From Colwellia sp. 75C3 (GTDB lineage Bacteria > Pseudomonadota > Gammaproteobacteria > Enterobacterales > Alteromonadaceae), in the NCBI RefSeq assembly GCF_002836255.1, contig NZ_PJAU01000060.1, positions 248,001-312,000 on the forward strand: DNA of 64,000 nt, written 5' to 3'. Shown here one piece after another: positions 7,693 to 17,403 of this stretch (positions are counted from its first letter, which is position 1; each line of letters begins with the position of its first letter). The notes below the pieces were generated by a model, which did not search any database, was not told the DNA's origin, and worked only from the letters and a program-made list of their open reading frames with translations. Both the position numbers and the translations under genes were made by a program.

Positions 7693-9429
7693 GTGTCTGA
7701 TACAAACGCAATGGTTACAGCCGATAGTAGTGGCGATATGATCGCCAGTGAAGCTGATGGCGCGGGTATAGGAGAGCAAAAATCAGGTTTTGCTGCCTCA
7801 TTAGGTAATGTCGATATTTTACGACAAATTACCATCGTTGTTGCTTTGACAATTTGTTTAGCTATTGCTGTATTTGTTATTATTCTAGCGAATGAGCCTG
7901 AATACCGCTTCCTATCAAAACTCCCCACTAAACAATTAATTACTACCATGGACTTCCTTGATGCCAATCAAGTGGAGTACCGTCAAGCAAATAATACCAT
8001 TTCGGTGCCTACGGATGAATATCAAAATGTAAAGTTATTACTGGCTAGAGAAGGCTTAACAGATGAACCTTCTCAAGGTGAAGATATCTTAATGAAAGAT
8101 ATGGGTTTTGGTGTTAGTCAGCGCCTTGAGAGAGAAAGATTACAATACGGTAGAGAACAACAAATAGCTAAAACAATAGAACAGTTAAAAAGCATAGGTA
8201 GAGCTAAAATATTACTGGCTATTCCACGTGAAAATATATTTGCTCGTCGAGAAAAAAATCCTTCAGCGACGGCTGTATTGACTATGCAGCGTGGTAAAAT
8301 TCTTTCGGAAGAAGAAGTTGATGCCGTTGTTGATATTATTGCCTCGGCAGTACAAGGTTTAAGCCCAAATCGTGTCACCGTAACAGATCAAAATGGTCGC
8401 TTGCTCAATTCTGGTTCACAGGATTCTATCTCTTCTAGATCAAGAAAAGAATTTGAGATTGAACAAAAACGTGAACAAGAATACATGGAGAAAATTGACA
8501 GTATTCTTATCCCCGTTGTCGGTTTAGGTAACTATACCGCGCAAGTTGATATCACCATGGATTTTACCAATGTTGAAGAAACTCAGCGTCGTTATAATTC
8601 AGACCTACCAGCGCTACGTAGCGAAATGAGCGTTGAAACCAGTAATATTGGCGGCGCATTAGGGGGGATCCCAGGTGCACTAACAAACCAACCACCCATT
8701 GAATCCGTTATTCCTGAAAATGCTGGTGGCGGGCAAAAGAAAAGCATGCCAAGCAGAAAACATTCAGAGTCGACTAAAAACTATGAACTTGATGAAGCCA
8801 TTAGCCATACTAAACAACAGGCGGGCGTTATTAGGCGTGTTAGCGTATCAGTAGCACTTGATTATGTGGCAGGCATTGCGACGGCACCTGTTGATGGAGC
8901 TACAAACACTCCAGCGGCAAGTTTAGTGCCACGCTCTGCAGGTGAAACTGCTAGTATCCGTCGTCTGTTGCAAGGTAGTATTGGTTTTGATTTACAGCGA
9001 GGTGATGTTTTAGAAGTGGTGACTATTCCCTTTAATCGTCCAGATTTTGGCGTAGTAGTAGAATTACCTATTTGGCAACAGCCTTGGTTTGTTAAAGTAC
9101 TTAAATTGGTATTGGGTGCTTTGGTTATTATTGTTCTTATCTTAGCTGTTGTGCGACCTATGTTAAAACGTTTAATCTACCCAGATCAATCGCCAGATGA
9201 TTATGGTGATAAATCACTTGATGGTCATATCGATTTAGGTGATGAAACTATGGACATGCTGACGTCTGACTTTGATGCTGGGGCAGTCGGCTTTGCAGCA
9301 GATGGCAGTTTACAATTACCTGATCTTCATCGAGATGAAGATGTATTAAAAGCGGTTCGTGCATTAGTTGCCAATGAACCAGAATTATCATCGCAAGTAG
9401 TGAAAAGTTGGTTGAACGAAGATGAGTGA
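7693..9429 (+). CDS. fliF: FliF, flagellar MS-ring protein
   Basis: FliF forms the inner-membrane MS ring on which the motor, export gate and C ring assemble. I prefer GTG at 7693 (MSDTNAMV) because GGAGAAG sits 7 bases upstream; a longer frame from TTG at 7660 lacks a good site. The 578-residue protein has one membrane segment near residues 45-65 (ALTICLAIAVFVIILA), ring-building motifs including QRLERERLQYGREQQIAKTI, and a second membrane segment (VLKLVLGALVIIVLILAVV) about 115 residues before the end. The C-terminal tail binds FliG, whose gene overlaps the fliF stop by 8 bp. Confidence 0.95.
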   Translation: MSDTNAMVTADSSGDMIASEADGAGIGEQKSGFAASLGNVDILRQITIVVALTICLAIAVFVIILANEPEYRFLSKLPTKQLITTMDFLDANQVEYRQANNTISVPTDEYQNVKLLLAREGLTDEPSQGEDILMKDMGFGVSQRLERERLQYGREQQIAKTIEQLKSIGRAKILLAIPRENIFARREKNPSATAVLTMQRGKILSEEEVDAVVDIIASAVQGLSPNRVTVTDQNGRLLNSGSQDSISSRSRKEFEIEQKREQEYMEKIDSILIPVVGLGNYTAQVDITMDFTNVEETQRRYNSDLPALRSEMSVETSNIGGALGGIPGALTNQPPIESVIPENAGGGQKKSMPSRKHSESTKNYELDEAISHTKQQAGVIRRVSVSVALDYVAGIATAPVDGATNTPAASLVPRSAGETASIRRLLQGSIGFDLQRGDVLEVVTIPFNRPDFGVVVELPIWQQPWFVKVLKLVLGALVIIVLILAVVRPMLKRLIYPDQSPDDYGDKSLDGHIDLGDETMDMLTSDFDAGAVGFAADGSLQLPDLHRDEDVLKAVRALVANEPELSSQVVKSWLNEDE

Positions 9430-10477
9430 TGAAAAAGAAGTCGGCGAATTAGCCGCAGCTCCAGCAGGCTTTGATGTAGATAAATTAGAAGGCTCCGAAA
9501 AAGCAGCAATATTACTGCTTAGCTTATCTGAAGAAGATGCCGCACAAATTTTAAAACATCTTGAACCAAAGCAAGTGCAACAAGTGGGCACAGTGATGGC
9601 GGCGATGCAGGACTTTACCCAAGAAAAAATTACTGCTGTTCATAAGTTATTTATTCATGAAATACAAAATTTCTCCACCATTGGTTTCCAAAGCGAAGAG
9701 TTTGTTCGTAAAGCGTTAACCGCAGCATTGGGTGAAGATAAAGCCGGTAACTTAATTGACCAAATAGTGATGGGTGGTGGTGCTAAAGGTTTAGATTCGT
9801 TGAAATGGATGGATTCTAAGCAAGTAGCAAATATCATTCGTAATGAACATCCTCAAATCCAAACGATTGTACTTTCGTATCTTGAACCTGAACAATCTGC
9901 AGAGATTATGGGGCAGTTTACCGATAAAGTGCGCTTAGACTTAATGATGCGTATTGCCAATTTAGAAGAAGTTCAACCTGCAGCATTGCAAGAGTTGAAT
10001 GAGATAATGGAGAAACAGTTTGCTGGTCAAGCTGGCGCGCAAGCTGCAAAAATGGGTGGTTTAAAAGCGGCTGCAGATATTATGAACTATCTCGAGTCTA
10101 ATGTTGAAGGTATGTTGATGGATTCAATTCGTGAAAATGATGAAGAAATGAGTCAACAAATTCAAGACTTAATGTTTGTCTTTGAAAACCTTGCCGATGT
10201 TGATGACCGAGGCATGCAGGCCATTTTACGTGAAGTGCAGCAAGAGGCCTTGATGAAAGCAATTAAAGGTACCGATGAGGCATTAAAAGACAAAATAATG
10301 AGTAACATGTCAAAACGTGCTGCAGAAATGATGGCTGATGATTTAGAGGCAATGGGACCTGTACGTATTAGTGAAGTTGAAGCGGCACAAAAAGAAATTT
10401 TATCTGTTGCCCGACGATTATCTGACGCCGGCGAAATTATGCTTGGTGGCGGCGGTGGCGGCGATGAGTTCTTATAA
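9422..10477 (+). CDS. fliG: FliG, flagellar motor switch protein
   Basis: FliG, here 351 residues, is the C-ring subunit that contacts the stator and transmits switching. Conserved blocks include GSEKAAILLLSLSEEDAAQILKHL at the FliF-binding end (in two parts), EHPQIQTIVLSYL and the torque-helix region FVFENLADVDDRGMQAILREV. The tail is glycine-rich (GGGGGG) and ends DEFL. It overlaps fliF by 8 bp and is followed by fliH after 48 bp. Confidence 0.96.
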   Translation: MSDEKEVGELAAAPAGFDVDKLEGSEKAAILLLSLSEEDAAQILKHLEPKQVQQVGTVMAAMQDFTQEKITAVHKLFIHEIQNFSTIGFQSEEFVRKALTAALGEDKAGNLIDQIVMGGGAKGLDSLKWMDSKQVANIIRNEHPQIQTIVLSYLEPEQSAEIMGQFTDKVRLDLMMRIANLEEVQPAALQELNEIMEKQFAGQAGAQAAKMGGLKAAADIMNYLESNVEGMLMDSIRENDEEMSQQIQDLMFVFENLADVDDRGMQAILREVQQEALMKAIKGTDEALKDKIMSNMSKRAAEMMADDLEAMGPVRISEVEAAQKEILSVARRLSDAGEIMLGGGGGGDEFL

Positions 10478-10525
10478 CCATAACTTAATCCGTTTTGCAT
10501 AAAAGTAGTTATAAAAGGTATTTTC

Positions 10526-11314
10526 ATGAGTAAATCACCTATTCGTATTATAAAAGCGTCGCAAGAAGACGCGACAGATGTTTGGTCTTTGCCTAATGTG
10601 CAAAATAAACCGAGTGTTCAAGATAACGAAAAAACCAACGCTTTAGGTAAAAAAAACAACTGGGTTTACGAGCCGCCAGAGCCTGAAGAAATAGAGCCTG
10701 AGCCGTTAACTGCGCAAGATATTGAAGAAATTCGTCAAGCGGCAAGTGATGAAGGTTTTGGTCAAGGCAAAGAAGAAGGTTTTGCTAAAGGTTATGAAGA
10801 AGGTAAAGCTAAAGGTTTAGAAGAAGGTAAAGCAAAAGGTATTGAAGACGGTACTGAACAAGGTTTAGCGCAAGGTAAAGAGCATATTGATCAACAAAGT
10901 ACTAAATGGCAAAGTTTAATTGAACAATTACATCTGCCGCTTGCTAGCGTGGAAAAAAATGTTGAAGAGCAATTACTTAATTTAGTTTTACAATTGACTG
11001 AAGCGGTCGTGTTACACGAAGCAAAAACTAATCCCGACATTTTAATGGCGGCGATTGCTACAGGTATCAAAAGCTTACCTAGTAGCGACGCGCAGACGCA
11101 AATATACTTGAACCCAAATGATATTAAGCTGGTAGAAGCTCAATTTGGCGCTGAACACATTACTCAGCAGGGCTGGCGTTTATTACCGGCTCCACAAGTA
11201 TCCCAAGGCAGCTGTCAAATAGAAAACAGCACCTCAAATATTGATTTACAGATGAAGGCTCGATTAAAGCAAGTGCTGGAACCATTCTTGCAGGAAGCTT
11301 TACATCAGAACTAA
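10526..11314 (+). CDS. fliH: FliH, export ATPase regulator with long GxxxG ladder
   Basis: FliH binds FliI and tethers the export ATPase complex to the C ring. In this 262-residue protein, residues 1-65 are variable and proline/glutamate-rich. Glycine then recurs at every fourth position from G77 to G117, eleven times, as in EEGKAKGLEEGKAKG. The C-terminal part (about 120-262) is the FliH/V-ATPase E-like domain. The GxxxG repeat is a recognised feature of FliH, thought to pack helices closely in the dimer. It sits directly before fliI. Confidence 0.93.
   Translation: MSKSPIRIIKASQEDATDVWSLPNVQNKPSVQDNEKTNALGKKNNWVYEPPEPEEIEPEPLTAQDIEEIRQAASDEGFGQGKEEGFAKGYEEGKAKGLEEGKAKGIEDGTEQGLAQGKEHIDQQSTKWQSLIEQLHLPLASVEKNVEEQLLNLVLQLTEAVVLHEAKTNPDILMAAIATGIKSLPSSDAQTQIYLNPNDIKLVEAQFGAEHITQQGWRLLPAPQVSQGSCQIENSTSNIDLQMKARLKQVLEPFLQEALHQN
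10754..10876 (+). repeat. GxxxG-encoding repeat within fliH
   Basis: This segment encodes residues 77-117, with glycine every fourth codon. The DNA is a degenerate 12-base repeat built around GGTAAAGCTAAAGGT and GAAGAAGGT, so it could change length by slippage. Confidence 0.8.
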
Positions 11315-11375
11315 TAAGATAGTTGCTTCTTAAATTTTTAATATCGCACTTTTTATTTTAAGGTAAATTAAAACT

Positions 11376-12725
11376 ATGGTTGATAGCGTGCGCTTAACCG
11401 AGCGCCTTAAAAAAAATCAACAATTCATTCATGATTTCAAAGCGCCTGTCGCTGGCCGGTTAGTTCGTGTCGTGGGCTTAACACTTGAAGCTGTTGGCGT
11501 TAAAGCACATGTCGGTAGTCAATGTCTCGTTGAAACTGCGCATGGCGATTTATTAGCAGAAGTTGTTGGTTTTGCTCAAGACATAACCTATCTCATGCCA
11601 GAAGAAAGTCTTCGGGGTGTCATGCCCGGCGCACGAGTATTACCTATATCGAGTAAAGCGAAAGTACCTTTATCAATGGACTTACTTGGCCGTGTTATTA
11701 ATGGTGTAGGTAAACCCCTTGATGGCAAAGGGCCTATCAAGTCTGATGATGATTATCATCATGACAGTAAACCCATTAACCCCTTATCACGACGAGCCAT
11801 CACTGAAGTACTTGATGTTGGCGTTCGTTCTATCAATAGCTTTATCAGCGTGGGAAAAGGTCAGCGTATGGGGCTTTTTGCAGGATCGGGAGTTGGTAAA
11901 AGTGTACTGATGGGCATGATGACCCGCGGCACAACAGCAGATGTTGTCGTGGTAGGCTTGGTTGGTGAGCGTGGACGAGAAGTAAAAGAATTTATCGAAG
12001 AAATTTTAGGTGAAGAAGGGCTTAAACGCGCAGTTGTTGTCGCCGCACCTGCAGATAATTCACCCTTAATGCGTCTTAAAGGCTGTGAAACCGCAGTACA
12101 AATTAGTGAATATTTTCGTGATCAAGGCTTAAATGTTTTGTTATTACTTGATTCATTAACACGTTATGCGCAAGCGCAGCGTGAAATTGCTTTAGCTGTT
12201 GGGGAGCCGCCAGCAACCAAGGGATATCCACCATCTGTTTTTTCTAAATTACCTCAGTTAGTTGAACGTGCCGGCAATGGTGGTGAGGGGCAGGGATCAA
12301 TTACTGCTTTTTATACGGTATTAACCGAAGGCGATGATTTACAAGACCCTGTTGCTGACGCCGCTCGTGCTATTTTAGATGGCCATGTTGTTTTATCTAG
12401 AGAGTTAGCCGATGCGGGACATTATCCGGCGGTAAATATTGAAGGTTCAATCTCTCGGGTAATGCCAATGGTAACCAGTGAGGACCACCAGGAATTAGCA
12501 AAACAATTAAAGCAAATGTATGCCCTTTATCAGCAAAATAAAGATCTTATTGCGATAGGTGCGTATACCAAAGGTAATGATCCTCGCATTGATCAGGCTA
12601 TAAACGTGCTACCGGTAATTAACTTCTTTTTACAGCAGAAAATTAGTGAAGTTATTCCTTATGATCAAAGCATTGCTCAAATGAAAGAAATTATTGCTGC
12701 AGCGCATGCTCACAATAATCAGTAA
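11376..12725 (+). CDS. fliI: FliI, flagellar export ATPase
   Basis: FliI energises delivery of substrates to the flagellar type III export gate. The 449-residue protein is an F1-beta-like ATPase with Walker A GSGVGKS in GLFAGSGVGKSVLMGM, Walker B LLLLDSLTRYAQAQREIALA in two overlapping blocks, and the conserved GEPPATKGYPPSVF loop. The length is normal. It follows fliH by 61 bp and precedes fliJ, the usual cluster. Confidence 0.97.
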   Translation: MVDSVRLTERLKKNQQFIHDFKAPVAGRLVRVVGLTLEAVGVKAHVGSQCLVETAHGDLLAEVVGFAQDITYLMPEESLRGVMPGARVLPISSKAKVPLSMDLLGRVINGVGKPLDGKGPIKSDDDYHHDSKPINPLSRRAITEVLDVGVRSINSFISVGKGQRMGLFAGSGVGKSVLMGMMTRGTTADVVVVGLVGERGREVKEFIEEILGEEGLKRAVVVAAPADNSPLMRLKGCETAVQISEYFRDQGLNVLLLLDSLTRYAQAQREIALAVGEPPATKGYPPSVFSKLPQLVERAGNGGEGQGSITAFYTVLTEGDDLQDPVADAARAILDGHVVLSRELADAGHYPAVNIEGSISRVMPMVTSEDHQELAKQLKQMYALYQQNKDLIAIGAYTKGNDPRIDQAINVLPVINFFLQQKISEVIPYDQSIAQMKEIIAAAHAHNNQ

Positions 12726-12798
12726 TTAACGACTGGTAATCGCGGCAATAAACTTATAAATATAAACTTATTATCATTGAACTAAAGAGTACCTAACT

Positions 12799-13242
12799 AT
12801 GGCAATGAAGCAACTTGATACCATTTTAAAGTATGAACTTGATAACGAGCAACGTTGCGCCGATCAATTAAAGATTGCTGAAAATGAATATCAACAAAAC
12901 ATTACCCGGCTACAAGGCGTTGCTGACTATCGTTTAGAATACATGAAACGTTTAAGTCAGAAAGCTGAGCATGGTTTAGATAGTGCGACATACAGTCATT
13001 ACCATGCTTTTATCGGCAAGCTTGATACCGCTTCTAAACAAGTTGAATTAGCGATGCGACAAGCAAAAGCACTAGTAGAACAGAGTAAGAGCCTGTGGTT
13101 TAAGCAAAGACAAAAAGTTAAAGCGGTTGAGTTATTACGTGATAAACGTTTAAAAATAATAGCCGTGGCGGCAGATAAGTCTGAACAAAAAATGTTTGAT
13201 GAAATAGCAACGCAGCAATATATTCGCCGACCCATTCGCTAG
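12799..13242 (+). CDS. fliJ: FliJ, flagellar export chaperone/stalk protein
   Basis: FliJ is the coiled-coil stalk of the FliI hexamer and escorts export chaperones to FlhA. The 147-residue product is almost entirely helical and rich in Gln, Lys and Glu, as the family requires. Conserved elements are LDTILKYELDNEQRCADQL at the start and KQRQKVKAVELLRDKR near the end. Sequence similarity in this family is low, so the assignment rests on size, coiled coil and position directly after fliI. Confidence 0.92.
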   Translation: MAMKQLDTILKYELDNEQRCADQLKIAENEYQQNITRLQGVADYRLEYMKRLSQKAEHGLDSATYSHYHAFIGKLDTASKQVELAMRQAKALVEQSKSLWFKQRQKVKAVELLRDKRLKIIAVAADKSEQKMFDEIATQQYIRRPIR

Positions 13243-13418
13243 CAAGCCATTAAAAGTAAGTCATCTATCGGATTGTCGTGATGAAGTGGAATGATTTTTG
13301 CTCTACTTTCCTTAGAGAGAAAGAATATCTGAGAATTGTAAGCCGTATTGTCCGAACAAACACGGGTGTTTTTTTTCTAATTAAACCATATAAATTAATT
13401 TGAGCTATTGGGGTTATT

Positions 13419-15497
13419 ATGCAGTCAGTGAATGTTTTACCTGTTTTTTTATCGCAAGATACTGATTTAAAAACTAAAGAATCATCAAATGCTTCAGCTG
13501 ATAGCAACAAAGATACTGATTTTTCTAGTTTAGTTGAGCAACATCTTCCAGAAGATAGTAAAACCAGTAGCCGTGAAGAATCCGCAGCAGAGCAAGCACC
13601 GACGGCAATCGATGGTAAAGCTATTAGCGGCAACGGCAAAACTGAGGAGCATGAGACTAATAATAGTCAAAAGAGTGACTCTGATAAATCACTTAATGCT
13701 GCTCATACCGGTAAAGAAACTCCAGTAGATGAAATTCCTAAAGAAGGTAATGATACAGATAAAGAAACCTCAATGAATAATGAGTCTTTAACTGAATCTG
13801 AGCAGTTTATTGCATTACTGTATAATAGTGATCACACCTTAGCTTCTGCTCCTGCAGCGAAAACAGAAATAGGTAAGGACACCGTTAGTGCTAAATCCGG
13901 GCAGGTAAAAGACGGCAATAGTAAAGTTATTGATGCTGAAGTTAAGAATAAAGATGGCAAAGTTGAGGTAGTTAACGCTGCTGTGGCTTCGGCGGAAAGT
14001 GACCCCGTTTTGACAGGTGAGCATAAGTTAAAAGCTTTTTCTAAAGAGGAAGTACTGGTTCGTACACAGATAAAAAATGGCAATGCTTCAGCAACGCAGC
14101 CAAATGATCAACTATTAAAAGATTACTTGCTGTCATTACAATCACAGCAGGGTGCTATAAAAAGTGAAAGTATCACTAGCCAGCAGTTAATGAATGCTCA
14201 GTTAGTTAATGCGCAATTGAATAATAATAAAATAACAGATGTTGCCTCCGGCGTATCACTAGCGAGTAAAAGCCAACTGACAGAAAAAGCCGACTCTGGT
14301 TTGTATCAATTACCTGTTGAGCCTGTTGAGCCTGTTGACAAGAGAAAACCTATTGTAGAGGGCATGTCTCGTTTGGCTAAAGAGTCAGTTACTAAAGAAT
14401 CAGTGGCTAAAGAGTCAGTTGCTAAAGGTGAGGTGATGCACAGTGATGAAAAAGCCAGATCACTTGTTAAACCACAAGGCCAAGTAGATGCAGAATTAGC
14501 CACTAAAGTAACTGGGGAAGCTGTTGTTTCTTCAACAAAGATAACCGATTTTTCGCCAGAATATAAAAGTGTGAATCCGAGTGATAGTGATGCAGGGAAA
14601 TTGGAATTAAGTAAAGCTAATACAGATAAATTGAAAGCAGAGCTAAACCCACAAACAGTAGTTGAAAATATCCCTCAGTTACGACCTATGGTGGCTCAAG
14701 AAAAACAACCTGTGCTGACAAGTGCTCAATTACAAGCATTACAGCAAGTTCAGACGCAACAAAAAGTACAAGCAGTGACTAGTGAGCAGCAAGCTATTGA
14801 AGAGGTTAGTGAGGAATATATTGACCCGATGCTTTTTCCTGAAGAACAGTTGAAGGATCAAGGCGTAAAAATACCGAGTAAAATGATAGATAATATTGCG
14901 ACGCGATCTGTGTCAGACCTACAGGCTCAAACAGTGCAAGCAACGCAAACAAAACAAAATAACGATGCTTATCTTGATCATCAAGTATCAGAAGTACTCA
15001 ATCATAATGTTGTTAGTGATACCGTACAAATACAGAAAAATAATATTCAACTTCAACAAGAAACCATCTCCATTTTTAGAAAAGACTTTGCTGACGCAGT
15101 GAAAGATAAAGTCATGATGACTATTAACCAAAAACTGCAGCAATTTGATATAACGCTGGATCCACCTGAGTTTGGTAATATGCAAGTGCGCGTTAACTTA
15201 CAAGGCGAGCAAGCTTCAGTTAACTTTGTTGTACAAAATCAGCAAGCAAAAGATGCACTAGAACAAAATATGCACAAATTAAGAGATATGTTGTCGGAGC
15301 AAGGTGTTGATGTAGGTGACGCTAATGTTGAGCAGCAAAATCAACAGAAAAACAGTGATGAGCAAAACTTACCTAAAAATAATGGTAATAGCGATATCTT
15401 AACAAACGCACCGCAAAAAGATGAGCATAATGTAGAGCACATTTTATCGGCAGAATTGTTCGATTCTTCTGCAACCAGCGTAGATTACTACGCTTAA
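13419..15497 (+). CDS. fliK: FliK, hook-length control protein
   Basis: FliK is secreted during hook assembly and switches export specificity through FlhB. At 692 residues it is much longer than the enteric protein (about 400), as in other polar-flagellar species. Most of it is low-complexity Ser/Lys/Glu/Gln linker, including short tandem repeats (VEP three times, KESVA three times). The conserved Flg_hook domain lies near the C-terminus: ITLDPPEFGNMQVRVNLQGE and the following ASVNFVVQN, LEQNMHKLRDMLSEQG. The start has GGGG upstream. It follows fliJ by 176 bp. Confidence 0.93.
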   Translation: MQSVNVLPVFLSQDTDLKTKESSNASADSNKDTDFSSLVEQHLPEDSKTSSREESAAEQAPTAIDGKAISGNGKTEEHETNNSQKSDSDKSLNAAHTGKETPVDEIPKEGNDTDKETSMNNESLTESEQFIALLYNSDHTLASAPAAKTEIGKDTVSAKSGQVKDGNSKVIDAEVKNKDGKVEVVNAAVASAESDPVLTGEHKLKAFSKEEVLVRTQIKNGNASATQPNDQLLKDYLLSLQSQQGAIKSESITSQQLMNAQLVNAQLNNNKITDVASGVSLASKSQLTEKADSGLYQLPVEPVEPVDKRKPIVEGMSRLAKESVTKESVAKESVAKGEVMHSDEKARSLVKPQGQVDAELATKVTGEAVVSSTKITDFSPEYKSVNPSDSDAGKLELSKANTDKLKAELNPQTVVENIPQLRPMVAQEKQPVLTSAQLQALQQVQTQQKVQAVTSEQQAIEEVSEEYIDPMLFPEEQLKDQGVKIPSKMIDNIATRSVSDLQAQTVQATQTKQNNDAYLDHQVSEVLNHNVVSDTVQIQKNNIQLQQETISIFRKDFADAVKDKVMMTINQKLQQFDITLDPPEFGNMQVRVNLQGEQASVNFVVQNQQAKDALEQNMHKLRDMLSEQGVDVGDANVEQQNQQKNSDEQNLPKNNGNSDILTNAPQKDEHNVEHILSAELFDSSATSVDYYA
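14313..14339 (+). repeat. 9-bp tandem repeat in fliK
   Basis: The unit CCTGTTGAG occurs three times in a row (the last copy ends GAC) and encodes PVE-PVE-PVD. It is in frame. Confidence 0.85.
14376..14420 (+). repeat. 15-bp tandem repeat in fliK
   Basis: Three adjacent near-identical copies of GCTAAAGAGTCAGTT encode AKESV, TKESV and AKESV. Because the unit is a multiple of three, copy change would lengthen or shorten FliK without a frameshift. Confidence 0.85.
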
Positions 15498-15647
15498 TCA
15501 CTTAAAATGAAGTTAAGTTGATGAAAACACATTGGCTCAATGACTATTCAAGGATATAGTCTATCAATAAATACTATGTCATTAATTTGTCATTAATTAT
15601 TCACTCATTATTATCACTATTTATAGTGGTAAATTTTAAGGACTCTC

Positions 15648-16205
15648 ATGGCAGACGAAAAAGAAAATGGCAAAGAAGGTGAGTTAGAGTTAGATAAAAG
15701 CGGCAAGAAGAAAAAAATGATAATTATCATTATTGCTGTGGTTGTTTTACTCGGCGGTGGTGGAGGAGCTTATTTTTTCTTTATGGCTGGTGGTGATACT
15801 AATCAAGTACAGCTTGATGCAGCATTAGATAGTAGTAATGGTGACGCAGCAGCTAAAGCTAAAGCTGATTCTGGCGCTAAGCTAGGCAGCGCACTTTATG
15901 TGCCGATGCCAAGACCATTCCGTTTTAATGTACCTGGTGCAGCTCGCGATCGTTTTGTCGAAATACGTGTACAGTTACTTGTCCGCGGTGGCGATAATGA
16001 AGAAAACGCTAAAATGCATATTCCATTGATAGAAAGCACCTTGCTCGGCATATTCTCGCAAGCCAATGCGGATGATTTAGCAACAAGTGCAGGGAAAACC
16101 TCTTTAAAACAGCAATCATTAGCAGCAGTTCAGAAAATGATGACAGATGTTGAAGGTGATAAAACGGTTGAAAAAGTACTTTTTACCGGTTTTGTCATGC
16201 AATAG
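15648..16205 (+). CDS. fliL: FliL, flagellar stator-associated membrane protein
   Basis: FliL is a single-pass inner-membrane protein that surrounds stator units and supports torque. The 185-residue product has a basic/acidic N-terminal tail, one membrane helix (MIIIIIAVVVLLGGGGGAYFF, about 24-44) and a periplasmic SPFH-like domain (RPFRFNVPGAARDRFVEIRVQLLVR in two parts). An AAGGAC site precedes the ATG. It opens the fliLMNOPQR-flhB run. Confidence 0.95.
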   Translation: MADEKENGKEGELELDKSGKKKKMIIIIIAVVVLLGGGGGAYFFFMAGGDTNQVQLDAALDSSNGDAAAKAKADSGAKLGSALYVPMPRPFRFNVPGAARDRFVEIRVQLLVRGGDNEENAKMHIPLIESTLLGIFSQANADDLATSAGKTSLKQQSLAAVQKMMTDVEGDKTVEKVLFTGFVMQ

Positions 16206-16280
16206 TTAGCTAAGTTTATTGACTAAAGTACCTTGAACGCTAGTTAACATTAAGCAAAGTAAATAAGAAGAGATTATTGA

Positions 16281-17345
16281 GTGAGTGATTTATTATCCCA
16301 AGACGAAATTGATGCGCTATTACATGGTGTTGATGATGTTGAAGAAGAAGATGTAGTTGAGGATGTCGTCCAATCACGAGATGGCACTTCTGACTATGAC
16401 TTTTCTTCACAAGATCGTATTGTACGTGGCCGCATGCCAACGTTGGAGATGGTTAATGAACGCTTTGCTCGTCATATGCGCATTAGCTTATTTAACATGA
16501 TGCGTCGGACTGCTGAAGTCTCTATCAATGGTATCCAAATGATAAAGTTTGGTGAGTACATACATACCTTGTTTGTACCTACTAGCTTGAATATGGTACG
16601 TTTTCGCCCATTAAAGGGCACAGCACTTATTACCATGGAAGCACGTTTAGTTTTTATTTTGGTAGATAACTTTTTTGGTGGTGATGGTCGTTACCACGCC
16701 AAGATAGAAGGCCGTGAATTTACCCCGACAGAACGCCGAATTATTCAAATGCTATTAAAGCTTATTTTTGAAGATTACAAAGAAGCTTGGTCTCCGGTGA
16801 TGGATGTTTCCTTTGAATATTTAGATTCAGAAGTTAACCCATCAATGGCAAACATTGTTAGTCCAACTGAAGTCGTTGTTATTAGTTCTTTTCATATTGA
16901 ATTAGACGGCGGCGGCGGTGATTTCCACATAGCATTACCTTACTCTATGCTTGAGCCTATTCGTGAATTGCTTGATGCGGGTGTGCAAAGTGATAAAGAA
17001 GATACTGATATGCGTTGGTCCAAAGCGCTACGTGATGAAATTATGGATGTACCTGTAACCATAAATACTAAGTTTATTGAGGTTGATATCACCTTAAGCC
17101 AAGTGATGGAGTTACAGGCAGGAGATATTATACCGATAGAAATGCCAGAGCATATTACCGTGCTAATTGAAGACTTACCGTCCTTTAGAGCTAAATTAGG
17201 CCGAAGTCGAGATAACATAGCATTGAAGATAGAATCGAAAATTAAGCGACCTGAATCAGCTAAATCTGAATTAACTATCTTAACTAAAGGTGGTAAACGC
17301 CTCGATAGCGATGCAGAACTTCACCTGCTAGAAGATGACTTATAA
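16281..17345 (+). CDS. fliM: FliM, flagellar motor switch protein
   Basis: FliM binds phospho-CheY and forms the C-ring wall. The start is GTG at 16281 (MSDLLSQDEIDALLHGV), which gives the classic N-terminal CheY-binding peptide LSQDEIDALL. The 354-residue protein continues with the CheC-like middle domain (RMPTLEMVNERFARH, FVPTSLNMVRFRPL) and the C-terminal SpoA domain (ITLSQVMELQAGDIIPIEMPEH in two pieces). Confidence 0.96.
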   Translation: MSDLLSQDEIDALLHGVDDVEEEDVVEDVVQSRDGTSDYDFSSQDRIVRGRMPTLEMVNERFARHMRISLFNMMRRTAEVSINGIQMIKFGEYIHTLFVPTSLNMVRFRPLKGTALITMEARLVFILVDNFFGGDGRYHAKIEGREFTPTERRIIQMLLKLIFEDYKEAWSPVMDVSFEYLDSEVNPSMANIVSPTEVVVISSFHIELDGGGGDFHIALPYSMLEPIRELLDAGVQSDKEDTDMRWSKALRDEIMDVPVTINTKFIEVDITLSQVMELQAGDIIPIEMPEHITVLIEDLPSFRAKLGRSRDNIALKIESKIKRPESAKSELTILTKGGKRLDSDAELHLLEDDL

Positions 17346-17403
17346 GCAGTAATAGTTATATAAGTTAACCTATTTGAATAAATTATAAATTGAGGCCAGT
17401 GGT

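Noticed and set aside
13010..13036. Minus-strand sigma-28-like sequence (TTATCGGC then TCTA after 15 bases)
   Set aside because: It is inside fliJ, the -35 matches only three of four bases, and no minus-strand gene lies downstream.
13364..13380. Small hairpin AAACA-CGGG-TGTTT with a T-run between fliJ and fliK
   Set aside because: The 5-bp A/T-rich stem is too weak to call a terminator.
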